64,000 bases of DNA from Leptolyngbya boryana PCC 6306 (GTDB taxonomy: Bacteria > Cyanobacteriota > Cyanobacteriia > Leptolyngbyales > Leptolyngbyaceae), in NCBI RefSeq assembly GCF_000353285.1, contig NZ_KB731326.1, positions 124,001 through 188,000 of the forward strand. The letters are read 5' to 3'. The translations under genes and the position numbers were made by a program. The notes below the pieces were generated by a model, which did no database searches, was not told the DNA's origin, and worked only from the letters and a program-made list of their open reading frames with translations. Below are positions 26,412 through 35,344 of the stretch, in pieces (the stretch's first letter is position 1; each line of letters begins with the position of its first letter).

Positions 26412-27263
26412 ATGAAACAGTTTGCCGCTGCTATTTCTTCGGTAAAAGTTCCTTTTGCCTTCTTGTTGTCTGTTGGTTGTGTTGCTGCTGGTTCAGTTGC
26501 GCTAACAAAGCCATCTGAACCAACATCAACATCGATCAATCCGGAGAATCAAGCAACAGCATCTGAGCTTGCACCTGAACTAATCGCTCAAATCCTTCAT
26601 TTGGAAAAGCAATCACAGTTCAAGCAAGCGCTGAATGTGCTGGAGCCGATTCAATCGGCATCACCGTCTGTCGCATTACAGTTAGTGATGCTGAAGCAGC
26701 GGCTAGCTCAATCAATCTACGATCGTGCCTTGAATGAGTATTGTAATGGCAATGTTGCAAAGGCGATTCAAATTGCAGAATCGATTCCATCCGATGCACC
26801 CAGTCGCTCTCGCTATCAAAAAGTGCAAGCTGATTGGCTACGATCTCGAACAATTGTGGATTTGGCGCAATCTTATTTTCGCCAAGGTCAATTCTCGATC
26901 GCGCTTGATTTGATTGATCAAATCCATGACACAGCTCTAAAATCGAGCAGATCAGTGCGATCTCTGCGAGCCGAAATGCAAGCGAGTCAACCTGTTGCAG
27001 CGGTCGCTCCGCCCGAATCAGTCATCGAACCCGAAATTGCCTCGCCCAAATCACACGAGCCACAAGCTTCAATCGAAAGCAAACCTTTAGTAGAGCCGCC
27101 TTCGGAGACTGAACCTGAATCGGCATCAACTTGGTCGGTTCCAAGTCAGCCTCCCTATCATTCAGCGATTTCTACCCCAGAGCGTAGCGAATCGATTGTT
27201 CAACCCCGTTCCGTGCAGTCGTCCTGCGGTCGTCCGGAGTGCGAGTTTGCAGGCTTTAATTAG
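26412..27263 (+). CDS. Secreted or anchored TPR-like protein with a Pro/Glu-rich tail
   Basis: 283 aa. The N-terminal helix (VPFAFLLSVGCVAAGSVAL, residues ~13-31) is a signal anchor or lipoprotein-like leader with one Cys at about residue 23. Residues ~55-190 form helical repeats: QILHLEKQSQFKQALNVLEP, DRALNEYCNGNVAKAIQIAE, DLAQSYFRQGQFSIALDLID. The tail is disordered (PSETEPESASTWSVPSQPPY) and ends with CGRPECEFAGFN. It shares its plan with the gene at 24586. It is preceded by the AATATCAATTGATATT sites and followed by a small secreted-protein gene 40 bp downstream. Confidence 0.7.
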   Translation: MKQFAAAISSVKVPFAFLLSVGCVAAGSVALTKPSEPTSTSINPENQATASELAPELIAQILHLEKQSQFKQALNVLEPIQSASPSVALQLVMLKQRLAQSIYDRALNEYCNGNVAKAIQIAESIPSDAPSRSRYQKVQADWLRSRTIVDLAQSYFRQGQFSIALDLIDQIHDTALKSSRSVRSLRAEMQASQPVAAVAPPESVIEPEIASPKSHEPQASIESKPLVEPPSETEPESASTWSVPSQPPYHSAISTPERSESIVQPRSVQSSCGRPECEFAGFN

Positions 27264-27303
27264 TTGAGCCTGTTTGTTCCTTGTTCTATTACCCCACTCG
27301 ATT

Positions 27304-28260
27304 ATGGCTCTACTTAACTGGCATCGGATTACTCCGGTTGTGGCGTTATTGGCTATGTTCAGTTTTCACTCACCTGCGGCGGCTGAACCGCAAGTTAGCC
27401 TCGAAGATGTTCGGCACTATCTTGCAGGCATCAGTACAAGGTCGCTGCCCAACGTTCGTTCACAAGTTGATCATCAAGCACTGGTCAAAACTTTGAAGCA
27501 GCACGATTCGACGACTGCTTGGTACATCGGGCAATGGGCAACCGAAGACGGGTTCGTGGCAGTTTACCCAGCGACAAAACCTGGAAAAGTGTGTTTGATC
27601 ACAAAGTCGAGAAGCACCGTCGCTTATGCAGACGGAAAAACTGAAGGCGCAGTGATCCGAACCTCGAATCCACTGTTCACTAATGAACGTCAGCAGTTCT
27701 TACGGTATGCTGCTTCAGATCTATTCATTCCAGTACAGTATCGCGGTAAGTCTTTTTTGGTGTGGGGACTGTATGATCCGAATAAAGCACGATCGCGCTT
27801 TCTCACCCTGGCATTTCAGAATGTTCCACCTGACTTGAATACCTTCCTTCCGTCAGGGCGAACTGCTGATGCCATTAAAGCTCAATTCTCAGCCGCTGGG
27901 TGTTCTGCGAATGTAAATCAGCCTGCAATGATGCCACAAGCGAACAAGCCAAGCGGCATGATTCAAGTAATTGATGGAATTACGATCGCAGTTGTTCCGA
28001 AGAAAGCAAATCAGTTTGACATTCAAATTAGCAACAATACTACGAGTGATTTTGGGATTTTTCCCAACCGCATCGTGGCTTTTGATCGAAATAAGCGTCG
28101 CATTCCTGTTCAGTTTTCAAGCTTAGTGCATGGAACTGTAGTTAGACCTGGTGGTGTTCTACGCGCTACCATTCGCGCAAATCGCTCACCGATGTGGATT
28201 CAAATCCCAGAAGCAACCCCGCAACGCCGTATGTTCAATTTTCAAACGCCCACTTCATGA
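27304..28260 (+). CDS. Secreted protein of unknown function
   Basis: 318 aa from the ATG at 27304; a TTG at 27274 would add ten residues. A signal peptide is clear (LALLAMFSFHSPAAAEP-type ending). The mature protein contains LEDVRHYLAGISTRSLPNVR and YIGQWATEDGFVAVYPATKPG, then a beta-rich C-terminal domain (VVPKKANQFDIQISNNTTSD, FPNRIVAFDRNKRRIPVQF). I see no enzyme motif. It sits 15 bp before the RTX gene on the same strand, so it is probably part of the rightward unit. The family is not recognised. Confidence 0.68.
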   Translation: MALLNWHRITPVVALLAMFSFHSPAAAEPQVSLEDVRHYLAGISTRSLPNVRSQVDHQALVKTLKQHDSTTAWYIGQWATEDGFVAVYPATKPGKVCLITKSRSTVAYADGKTEGAVIRTSNPLFTNERQQFLRYAASDLFIPVQYRGKSFLVWGLYDPNKARSRFLTLAFQNVPPDLNTFLPSGRTADAIKAQFSAAGCSANVNQPAMMPQANKPSGMIQVIDGITIAVVPKKANQFDIQISNNTTSDFGIFPNRIVAFDRNKRRIPVQFSSLVHGTVVRPGGVLRATIRANRSPMWIQIPEATPQRRMFNFQTPTS

Positions 28261-28275
28261 TGGTTAGACGTAACA

Positions 28276-29199
28276 ATGCAACAAAACTCCAAGACTGATC
28301 GCAACAGCGCGGGAGTGGTCACACTAGAGCAATTACATAGCTCTAGCCAGAATCATTCTTCTAGCGGATTCGCTAGCCAAGATAAAGAGATCAAAAGAGT
28401 ACTTGGCAATGTTTTTAACATCAATATTGATGTTAAAAACCACACAGATAAATCATCGTCGTCTGGGCAGAAGAAAGACGAATCGAAGTCGATCGATGCT
28501 GCCTTCAAAGACAATAAAGACCACAAAGACAAGAAAGCTCCATCGACCGGGAACAAAGAAGAAACGAAAAAGCTCGATGCCAACTTTGACCCTAAATCGA
28601 ACATCAACAGTAAAGATCAATCAAAACCATCCGGAAAGTCCAGCGATCAAAAATCTAAAGAAACTGATCTTGGCATTCCCGAAGAAGTCCTCCACATTGA
28701 TCCGGCGAAGCTCAAAGATGTGAAGTCGCTCGATGCAAGCAAAGTCAAAATCGAGCGAGATCTTGAGAAGAAGCTTGGAAAAGACGGAGACTTCCTTGAT
28801 CCTGGCGGTGGAATTAACACCGTGATCGGTGGCTTCGGCAATGATATTGTTCGCGGTGATGGTAGAGGCTTTAATACGATCGCAGGTGGCGGTGGTGAAA
28901 ACCTCTTCATCCTCGGTTCTGAAACTACTAACCGCATTTTCGACTTTGACCCGACCAAAGACCGCTTCGGATTAACAGACGGATTGCAAGTTGCAGATAT
29001 TCAGTTTGGACAAGGGACAAATCCTACGAAAGCAGGCATTGACTCGCCATTAGACAGCAATGCCACAGTGATTTTTGACAAGAACGGCGAAAACCACATC
29101 TTAGGCAGTCTCGCATTCACTAAAGCTGTTGATTTGAGCGAGAAGAATTTTGTTGTGGTTCGAGACAATGACTTGAATAAAGTTGCACAAACCGTTTAG
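28276..29199 (+). CDS. RTX-type calcium-binding protein, predicted type I secretion cargo
   Basis: 307 aa with no N-terminal signal. The first ~130 residues are disordered and very Lys/Asp/Ser-rich (SSSGQKKDESKSIDAAFKD). The C-terminal half has degenerate RTX nonapeptides (GGGINTVIGGFGNDIVRGDG, NTIAGGGGENLFILGS), then the RIFDFDPTKDRFGL segment that often follows RTX repeats. Such proteins leave through HlyB/HlyD-type exporters using an uncleaved C-terminal signal and fold on calcium binding outside. The exporter operon lies 4 kb upstream. The next gene (CHRD) starts 9 bp downstream. Confidence 0.8.
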   Translation: MQQNSKTDRNSAGVVTLEQLHSSSQNHSSSGFASQDKEIKRVLGNVFNINIDVKNHTDKSSSSGQKKDESKSIDAAFKDNKDHKDKKAPSTGNKEETKKLDANFDPKSNINSKDQSKPSGKSSDQKSKETDLGIPEEVLHIDPAKLKDVKSLDASKVKIERDLEKKLGKDGDFLDPGGGINTVIGGFGNDIVRGDGRGFNTIAGGGGENLFILGSETTNRIFDFDPTKDRFGLTDGLQVADIQFGQGTNPTKAGIDSPLDSNATVIFDKNGENHILGSLAFTKAVDLSEKNFVVVRDNDLNKVAQTV

Positions 29200-29208
29200 G
29201 AGGGATAC

Positions 29209-30045
29209 ATGGTAGCAACCCTAGAAAAAAAAGGAACGCAGTTTGGCGCTGATACTAGCATCGAACAACACAAATCGGACAATCACAATCATGGCAGCCA
29301 GGGGTCGTCGATTCAGAAAGAAGATGCGGCAAAAAGCTTGAATAAAGCTTTGGGCGGAGACGATCATAATCATGCCATTCCAGAGGGAACGATCGAGCTA
29401 CAGCGCACCGACAAAGGTGGCTACAAACAGCAAGATTTGCTGAAACAAGGCAAGCTGTTTGGTAGCGATGGCAATGATTTTCTGAACGCAAGCAAAAAAG
29501 AAATTAAAGGAACGGCAACAGGTACTGGCTCTGGAGAGTTTCCATTTCCCAACGACTCAAAAGGAACGACAACCCTCACTGCTGCATTGAAAGCAGATGG
29601 CAACCTAAAGATCGACGGCAGTTTCAAAGACTTTGATGGCGCTCCGTTGTTTAGCCAGGGAGAAAAGGAGATTGATCCTAAAGCTAAGATTCTCAACGGA
29701 TCAGATCCGAAAGCGCTTGTCGATGGATTTCTGAAAGTGCCGCATGATGTTGAAGGTAATCCACTTTCTGGAACACATTTGCACTTCGCGCCTTCTGGCG
29801 ATCAACGCGGAAACAATGCGGATGCTACTGTTGTTCGCTTCCTGGATAACAAAGTGAACCGCGATGGCAAATCTGGTAAGATTTCCGGCGACTTTAAACT
29901 CAAGCCAGAAGAACAAGCCGCCTTTGCAGCAGGAAATCTTTACGTCAATGTTCACTCGAACGTGGACGTGAATAAAGATGGAAATGCAGGTTTTCCCACC
30001 GGAGAGAATCGCGTCAACTTTAATCAGAACGTCGTTAGAAAATAG
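29209..30045 (+). CDS. CHRD-domain protein, predicted secreted
   Basis: 278 aa with a textbook ribosome site (AGGAGGGATAC) before the ATG. The N-terminal ~80 residues are polar and His-rich (HKSDNHNHGSQ; DDHNHAIPEG), a possible metal-binding segment. The CHRD (chordin-like) domain spans ~95-275: TTLTAALKADGNLKIDGSFK, GTHLHFAPSGDQRGNNADAT, and the signature NLYVNVHSNVDVN ... GFPTGENRVNF. A short GSDGNDFLNAS motif resembles a single RTX unit. There is no signal peptide, so export by the local type I system is likely. The biochemical role of bacterial CHRD domains is unknown to me. Confidence 0.85.
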   Translation: MVATLEKKGTQFGADTSIEQHKSDNHNHGSQGSSIQKEDAAKSLNKALGGDDHNHAIPEGTIELQRTDKGGYKQQDLLKQGKLFGSDGNDFLNASKKEIKGTATGTGSGEFPFPNDSKGTTTLTAALKADGNLKIDGSFKDFDGAPLFSQGEKEIDPKAKILNGSDPKALVDGFLKVPHDVEGNPLSGTHLHFAPSGDQRGNNADATVVRFLDNKVNRDGKSGKISGDFKLKPEEQAAFAAGNLYVNVHSNVDVNKDGNAGFPTGENRVNFNQNVVRK

Positions 30046-30093
30046 CCAATTGCTCAGTAAGCAATTGCGTACTGTCGCCACACATTTAAAGCA

Positions 30094-31965
30094 ATGGTTG
30101 ATCAAATTGAACAATTTTGCGATCGCTATTTCGTCATCAAGGAACTCGGTTCTGGAGGATTCAGCCGAACCTTTCTCGCTCGCGATCTCGAAATGGTTGG
30201 GTACCCATTTTGCGTCGTCAAGTGCCTGACTCTGGATGCGGCAAACGAAGTTGGCAACATGGCGGAATTGCGGCGACAGTTAATCGTTCAAGAAGCTCGC
30301 ATTCTAGAGCGATTCAAAGGATCAACTGCCAATGTTCCACGCATTCTGGCATGTCCCGAACATCATCATCCGGTATACCTTGTTGAAGAGTACATCGAAG
30401 GTCAAGTCCTGGAAGTTCTCAAGCAGCAGCCTTTTAGCGAAGCACAAATTGTTTCATTACTGCAAAATGTGTTGTCGGTTCTTGAAGTAATTCATCGCCA
30501 TCGTGTCGTTCATCAAGATATCAAGCCGAGCAACCTGATTCGTCGCAACGACGGGTCGATCTCGGTGATCGATTTTGGCGCAGCGATCGATTTAGATGAA
30601 TTCGTCGAAGACAGTTCAATCTACGGCACACCTGGCTATAGTCCACCCGAACAGCAAGACGGCAAAATTGACTTTCATACCGACTTGTATGCACTAGGAA
30701 TCACGGCGATCGAGCTGTTATCCGGGGTCGCACCCCAACAGCTTGAACGTCATCCAAATTCAGGTAAGCTACAGTGGCAGGAGCAACTCGGTGCATCGAT
30801 TCATCCAAAAGTTGCAGCAATCCTTGATCGCTTAGTTGCTCTGCGTCCTGCGGATCGCTACATAAGAGCAATCGATGTGTTGGCAGATTTACAGCAACTG
30901 CGTGTTGATTCTCGGCTCGCGGCACTTCCGAATCGAATCGGTCATTCAGTGATTCGTTCGATCCTCCAAGCTTCCCAGCCCATTGTCTCGAAATGCCGTT
31001 CGATACAGTCACAATCACTCGTGACTCCAACTATCTTTGGTTTAGCGATTATTTGTGGCTTTGGATTTGTTCCACTGGTCCCGCGTATGACCGATACAAT
31101 CGCTGCACAAATGAGCATAATACAAAATCAGCCAGTCGTTGATTTATCGCTGATTCACAAGTTACCGCTCTCCAGCACGATCGATCAGTTTCTCGTTGTC
31201 GATCATCAGCTCGTGACGTTCGATCGCAACGATCAGGTTCAAGTTTGGGATTTATCAACCGGAAAAGTTCAGCAAGGCTGGACGACCTCAGGCATGATCG
31301 AAATGCTAACAATGACACGCAATCATTTAGTGAGCCAGCGCGACGAGTCGTTGACCGTTTGGCAACTCTCCACAGGAAACGTTCTTCACCAGATCGCATT
31401 GCCCGAACCTGCCAACACTGCATCGCTGAGTGCAGATGGACAGCACCTCGCAACCGTAAGTCCTAGTCACACTTTGCGAGTGTGGAACATGACGACCGGA
31501 AAGTTACTGCGAACTGTTCCTGGGATCACTGCCGCACAGTACGCCCCAGATAATCGGCTGTTTTGTGCAACCACGCGATCGCGTATTGATGTTTGGGATG
31601 CTGAATACAGTCAATTGCAGCAAAGTTTAGCTGGACATCTCGGCAATATTACAGTGTTTAACTTTAGTGAGAATGGAACTGGATTAACCAGTACAGCGAG
31701 CGACGGCACGATCGTCTGGAATCTGGAGACTTCAGAACTCCTGCACGTGTTGCCGACCAAGGTAAGAACAGCTGCAATCTTACCGAACTATCTTGTAACT
31801 CAGCATGAAGATGGGACAGTCCGGTTGTTGGAATCAACTGGAAAACTGGTTAAGCCACTCGCTTATCTTCAAAGCAGAGTTGCTATGACCGCTAACGCTC
31901 ACTATGTCGTGCAAATCACGCCTCAACAACTCGAAATTTGGCAGCTATCTAAAACAGAACCATGA
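30094..31965 (+). CDS. Ser/Thr protein kinase fused to a WD40-like propeller
   Basis: 623 aa. The kinase domain covers ~10-275: GSGGFSRTFLARD glycine loop, Lys in FCVVKCL, catalytic loop HQDIKPSN (Gln replaces Arg of HRD, so an RD-independent kinase), DFGAA, and GTPGYSPPEQ. A membrane helix lies at ~310-330 (TPTIFGLAIICGFGFVPLV). The C-terminal ~270 residues form WD40-like blades (QVQVWDLSTGKVQQGW, LTVWQLSTGNVLHQI, TLRVWNMTTGKLLR). The stop overlaps the next start (ATGA), so kinase and polyferredoxin are translationally coupled. The nearby FHA protein is an obvious phospho-dependent partner, by inference from gene order. Confidence 0.9.
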   Translation: MVDQIEQFCDRYFVIKELGSGGFSRTFLARDLEMVGYPFCVVKCLTLDAANEVGNMAELRRQLIVQEARILERFKGSTANVPRILACPEHHHPVYLVEEYIEGQVLEVLKQQPFSEAQIVSLLQNVLSVLEVIHRHRVVHQDIKPSNLIRRNDGSISVIDFGAAIDLDEFVEDSSIYGTPGYSPPEQQDGKIDFHTDLYALGITAIELLSGVAPQQLERHPNSGKLQWQEQLGASIHPKVAAILDRLVALRPADRYIRAIDVLADLQQLRVDSRLAALPNRIGHSVIRSILQASQPIVSKCRSIQSQSLVTPTIFGLAIICGFGFVPLVPRMTDTIAAQMSIIQNQPVVDLSLIHKLPLSSTIDQFLVVDHQLVTFDRNDQVQVWDLSTGKVQQGWTTSGMIEMLTMTRNHLVSQRDESLTVWQLSTGNVLHQIALPEPANTASLSADGQHLATVSPSHTLRVWNMTTGKLLRTVPGITAAQYAPDNRLFCATTRSRIDVWDAEYSQLQQSLAGHLGNITVFNFSENGTGLTSTASDGTIVWNLETSELLHVLPTKVRTAAILPNYLVTQHEDGTVRLLESTGKLVKPLAYLQSRVAMTANAHYVVQITPQQLEIWQLSKTEP

Positions 31966-33671
31966 ACTTTTTCCGCGTCAGCGAAGGTAAACTCCAATGG
32001 ATTCGCACTGCTTTGCTTCTCGGTTGGGCAACAATCATCCTCTCAATGTTTTGGGACCCGATCACCCCTCACCTTACTAACCCTAGTGCGATCGGATCTC
32101 CGTTTCGGCTCAATCCAGACATCTACCTCAATCCAGACCGTTGCGTGAAGATTCGCGTCGATTGCATTCCAGAGCAACCCTTTTCATTGGGAACCTTGCT
32201 TTGGTGGGCAGCGATCGTGCCAGCGGCAATTCTCATTCTGCTCGTGCTTGGACATGAATTCTGGCGGCGCATTTGTCCGTTGTCATTTGTGTCGCAGATC
32301 CCCCGTGCTTTGGGCATTCAACGCACACGCAAACTGATCGACCCGATCAGCGGCGAGATTCGACGGGAACCTGTGATCATCGACGAGAACTCTTGGCTGG
32401 GTAAAAACCATCTAATCGTTCAGTTTGGCTTGTTCATTCTGGGATTGTGGGCACGACTTGTATTTGTGAACGGGCATCGATTCACGCTGGGTTGCTTTTT
32501 GATTGCCACAATCATTAGCGCGATCGTCGTAGGCTATCTATATGCCGGAAAATCCTGGTGTCAGTATTTCTGTCCGATGGCTCCGGTACAGATGGTTTAC
32601 ACCGGACCACGATCGCTGCTTGGGTCTAAAGCTCATTTACAGCCTAGAGGAGCCGTAACGCAATCAATGTGTCGTACTATCGGTGCAGATGGCGTTGAAG
32701 AGTCTGCTTGTGTAGGTTGTAAGCGTTCGTGCATCGATACCGATGCAGAAAATACATACTGGACGGAGTTGAACAAGCCAGGACGCAAATTAATCCAGTA
32801 CGGCTATTTAGGAATGGTGCTAGCGTTTTACTGGTATTTCTATCTGTACGCTGGCAACTGGGACTATTACTTCAGTGGGGCTTGGGCACATGAAGAAGCC
32901 TTGCTCGATCGATTACTTGATCCTGGTTTTTACATCAGTGGCGTTGCTGTTCCAATTCCCAAGATTATTGCCCCATTGTTGCTATTTGCAGTTGCTGTGA
33001 CTGCTACTTACTCCCTGGGCATCTGGTTAGAAAAACAGTATCGATCGTATCGTCGTCGTCAGCAGCCTGTGAGTAAAGAGCAAGCACAGCACGTCATTTT
33101 CAGCTTGTTCACTGTGGTTTCGTTTTGGGCATTTTTTGTCTTTGGCTCACGTCCGACTCTGAACCGCTTTCCGATGATTGTTCCGGCAATTAATGTCGTC
33201 ATTGTCATTGTTGGGGTATTGTGGCTGTTGCAAACGATCAATCGTAAACGTGCCCATTACGATCGTGAACGTACCTCGATCATGCTGCGCCGACAGCTAC
33301 ACCACTTTGATCTTCCTGATTCTTGGCTCGATGGTCGATCGATCGAGGATTTGAGTGCCGATGAAGTCCATTTATTAATCAAAGCATCACATGGGTCCCG
33401 CATACAGGCATATCTTGGCGTGGTGCAAGAACTGCTCGAACAGGGGGTGATCGAAGCATCAGATTCGCTCCACTTTTGCCGCAATCTCCGTCAAAGTTTG
33501 GGACTCTCGGACGGTGATCACCAAGATGTAATTCGACAGATCCCCAGTCATCTGCTGTATCACATTCCCGCTCCGCAGCCCGTTTCCACACAAACTGCAA
33601 CCGTGGTGTTTAAAGACCGTCAACGTCCAACATCGACTACGTTGCAGACCGTTCCTTATCAACGGAAATAG
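31962..33671 (+). CDS. Membrane polyferredoxin (NapH/CcoG-like 4Fe-4S protein)
   Basis: 569 aa with about seven membrane helices. Hallmarks are two half-sites of the NosR/NapH/RdxA group, WRRICPLSFVSQIPR (~95) and SWCQYFCPMAPVQMVYTGPR (~200), plus a loop CRTIGADGVEESACVGCKRSC that can hold 4Fe-4S clusters. The C-terminal ~170 residues are soluble, with no clear family. NapH-like proteins move electrons between quinol or ferredoxin and periplasmic redox partners. It lies between a kinase (4-bp overlap) and an FHA-reductase-ferredoxin fusion (3-bp gap), so the three gene products probably form one complex. The acceptor is unknown. Confidence 0.85.
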   Translation: MNFFRVSEGKLQWIRTALLLGWATIILSMFWDPITPHLTNPSAIGSPFRLNPDIYLNPDRCVKIRVDCIPEQPFSLGTLLWWAAIVPAAILILLVLGHEFWRRICPLSFVSQIPRALGIQRTRKLIDPISGEIRREPVIIDENSWLGKNHLIVQFGLFILGLWARLVFVNGHRFTLGCFLIATIISAIVVGYLYAGKSWCQYFCPMAPVQMVYTGPRSLLGSKAHLQPRGAVTQSMCRTIGADGVEESACVGCKRSCIDTDAENTYWTELNKPGRKLIQYGYLGMVLAFYWYFYLYAGNWDYYFSGAWAHEEALLDRLLDPGFYISGVAVPIPKIIAPLLLFAVAVTATYSLGIWLEKQYRSYRRRQQPVSKEQAQHVIFSLFTVVSFWAFFVFGSRPTLNRFPMIVPAINVVIVIVGVLWLLQTINRKRAHYDRERTSIMLRRQLHHFDLPDSWLDGRSIEDLSADEVHLLIKASHGSRIQAYLGVVQELLEQGVIEASDSLHFCRNLRQSLGLSDGDHQDVIRQIPSHLLYHIPAPQPVSTQTATVVFKDRQRPTSTTLQTVPYQRK

Positions 33672-33674
33672 ATC

Positions 33675-35240
33675 ATGCTAAGACTGCGATCGAGCTATCT
33701 TCCAGATTTATTCTCAGGCTCTAGCTTTGGAAAGCATCTGTTAGCTCAGAACGACCATAATCAAACGACCTGGAAAATTGGGCGATCTCCGGAGTGTGAC
33801 TTAACACTAAATGATGCCAAAATTAGTGGTACTCATGCGATTGTTCAGTTTATCGACGGCAACTTCTACTTTATGGATGTGGGGAGTAGCAATGGCTCGA
33901 TCGTCAACGGCGACCTGTTGCCGCCCAACACCTTGCATAAAATTGCCGTAGGGGACGAAATTGCAGTAGGGGAAACCTTGTTGCACGTTGATGAAGTCAT
34001 GCTGCTTCCATCTGCGACTCACACATCGAGCGTGAATGTTTCTTGGTGGATTAATCAAGATATCGATGCTCACTGTGTTGATATTATTGATGAAACCCCG
34101 GATGTGAAAACGTTCTCGTTCGTTGCAGATCCCGCACTGCTGTTTCTTTATCGTCCTGGGCAGTTTGCGCGGCTAGAGTTTCAAATCGAGGGAGAGCGAA
34201 TCGTTCGGGCGTACACGATGTCGTCAAGTCCATCTCGACCTGACCTGCTACAATTCACGGTAAAACGTGCTGTGCGCTCTGAAACAGACATTTCGGTATC
34301 GAATTGGCTGCATGATCGGTTTCAGGTTGGCAATTCGATTCGGATTTTAGGAGGTGCGAAAGGATCATTTACGCCCGCACCGCAGTTTCCACCAAAATTA
34401 CTGCTTGTCTCTGCTGGCTCAGGCATTACGCCGATGATGTCAATCTCTCGGTATCTGTCTGATTTGCGATCAACGATCGATGTCGTGTTTTTCCACTCCG
34501 CCCGGACGCTTGACGACTGCATTTTTCTCGACGAGTTAGAGTTAATTGCGAATCAAAACGTCAACTTCAAGCTCAAAATTGCACTGACGCAACCACAGCC
34601 TAAATCTGCTTGGCTTGGATTTACTGGACATTTAGATACAGCGATGCTGCAAATGATCGCACCGGATGTCGCAGAACGTCATGTGTTTGTCTGTGGTCCC
34701 GATGGCTTTATGAATCACGTCAGACAGTTGTTTGGAATAATCGACTTTCCAATCGCGCAGTATCACGAAGAAAGTTTTGGTGAAGTTGAAGGCATTCCGG
34801 TAGAGCCAATTCCGGAGACGATCAATGACGTGCCTGTTCTCGATCCGACTCCGCTTCCGACCATAGAACTTAACTCTAATGAGGTAGCTTCACCCGACAC
34901 GATCGCGCCTGAGCCAGTCCCTCAACCGAGTACTGCTCCGTCTGCATCAAGTCCGTCATCGACGACTGCTCCCACCATTCGATTTAAGCGATCCAACAAG
35001 TCAATGGCAGTTGATATAAAAACGAGCATTCTCGATGCGGCTGAAAAGCTCGGAGCCGATATTAACCTGAATGGCTGTGGGGCAGGACGATGTGGGGCGT
35101 GCAAGGTGAAGGTTTGCGGCACGATCGAGTATCCGAATAAACAGCCCAATCCGGCTGCTTTATCTGCACAAGAACATCAAAACGGCTACGTCTTATCTTG
35201 CATTGCTTATCCAATCGGCAGCGTTGAAGTAGACGCTTGA
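33675..35240 (+). CDS. FHA domain - flavin reductase - plant-type 2Fe-2S ferredoxin fusion
   Basis: 521 aa. Residues ~30-110 form an FHA phosphothreonine-binding domain: IGRSPECDL, SGTHAIVQF, VGSSNGSIVNG. Residues ~130-375 form a ferredoxin-NADP-reductase fold: FAD motif RAYTMSSSP, nucleotide motifs LLVSAGSGITPMMS and VFVCGPDGF. A Pro/Thr-rich linker (~380-430) leads to a plant-type ferredoxin domain with CGAGRCGACKV and a distal Cys in VLSCIAYP (CX4CX2C...C). It resembles Hcr/phenol-hydroxylase-type reductases with an FHA module in front. FHA should bind a phosphorylated partner, most simply a target of the kinase two genes upstream. Electrons from NAD(P)H would pass via FAD and 2Fe-2S to the polyferredoxin. 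Confidence 0.92.
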   Translation: MLRLRSSYLPDLFSGSSFGKHLLAQNDHNQTTWKIGRSPECDLTLNDAKISGTHAIVQFIDGNFYFMDVGSSNGSIVNGDLLPPNTLHKIAVGDEIAVGETLLHVDEVMLLPSATHTSSVNVSWWINQDIDAHCVDIIDETPDVKTFSFVADPALLFLYRPGQFARLEFQIEGERIVRAYTMSSSPSRPDLLQFTVKRAVRSETDISVSNWLHDRFQVGNSIRILGGAKGSFTPAPQFPPKLLLVSAGSGITPMMSISRYLSDLRSTIDVVFFHSARTLDDCIFLDELELIANQNVNFKLKIALTQPQPKSAWLGFTGHLDTAMLQMIAPDVAERHVFVCGPDGFMNHVRQLFGIIDFPIAQYHEESFGEVEGIPVEPIPETINDVPVLDPTPLPTIELNSNEVASPDTIAPEPVPQPSTAPSASSPSSTTAPTIRFKRSNKSMAVDIKTSILDAAEKLGADINLNGCGAGRCGACKVKVCGTIEYPNKQPNPAALSAQEHQNGYVLSCIAYPIGSVEVDA

Positions 35241-35344
35241 GCAGATTTTCTATCTACCAAAATCTTTATTGATGCTCGTTATCCTGTCGAGCAGTTTTCA
35301 ATCCTCCACGTTGCAAACTTTTTGTACAAATCAAGGAACTCATC

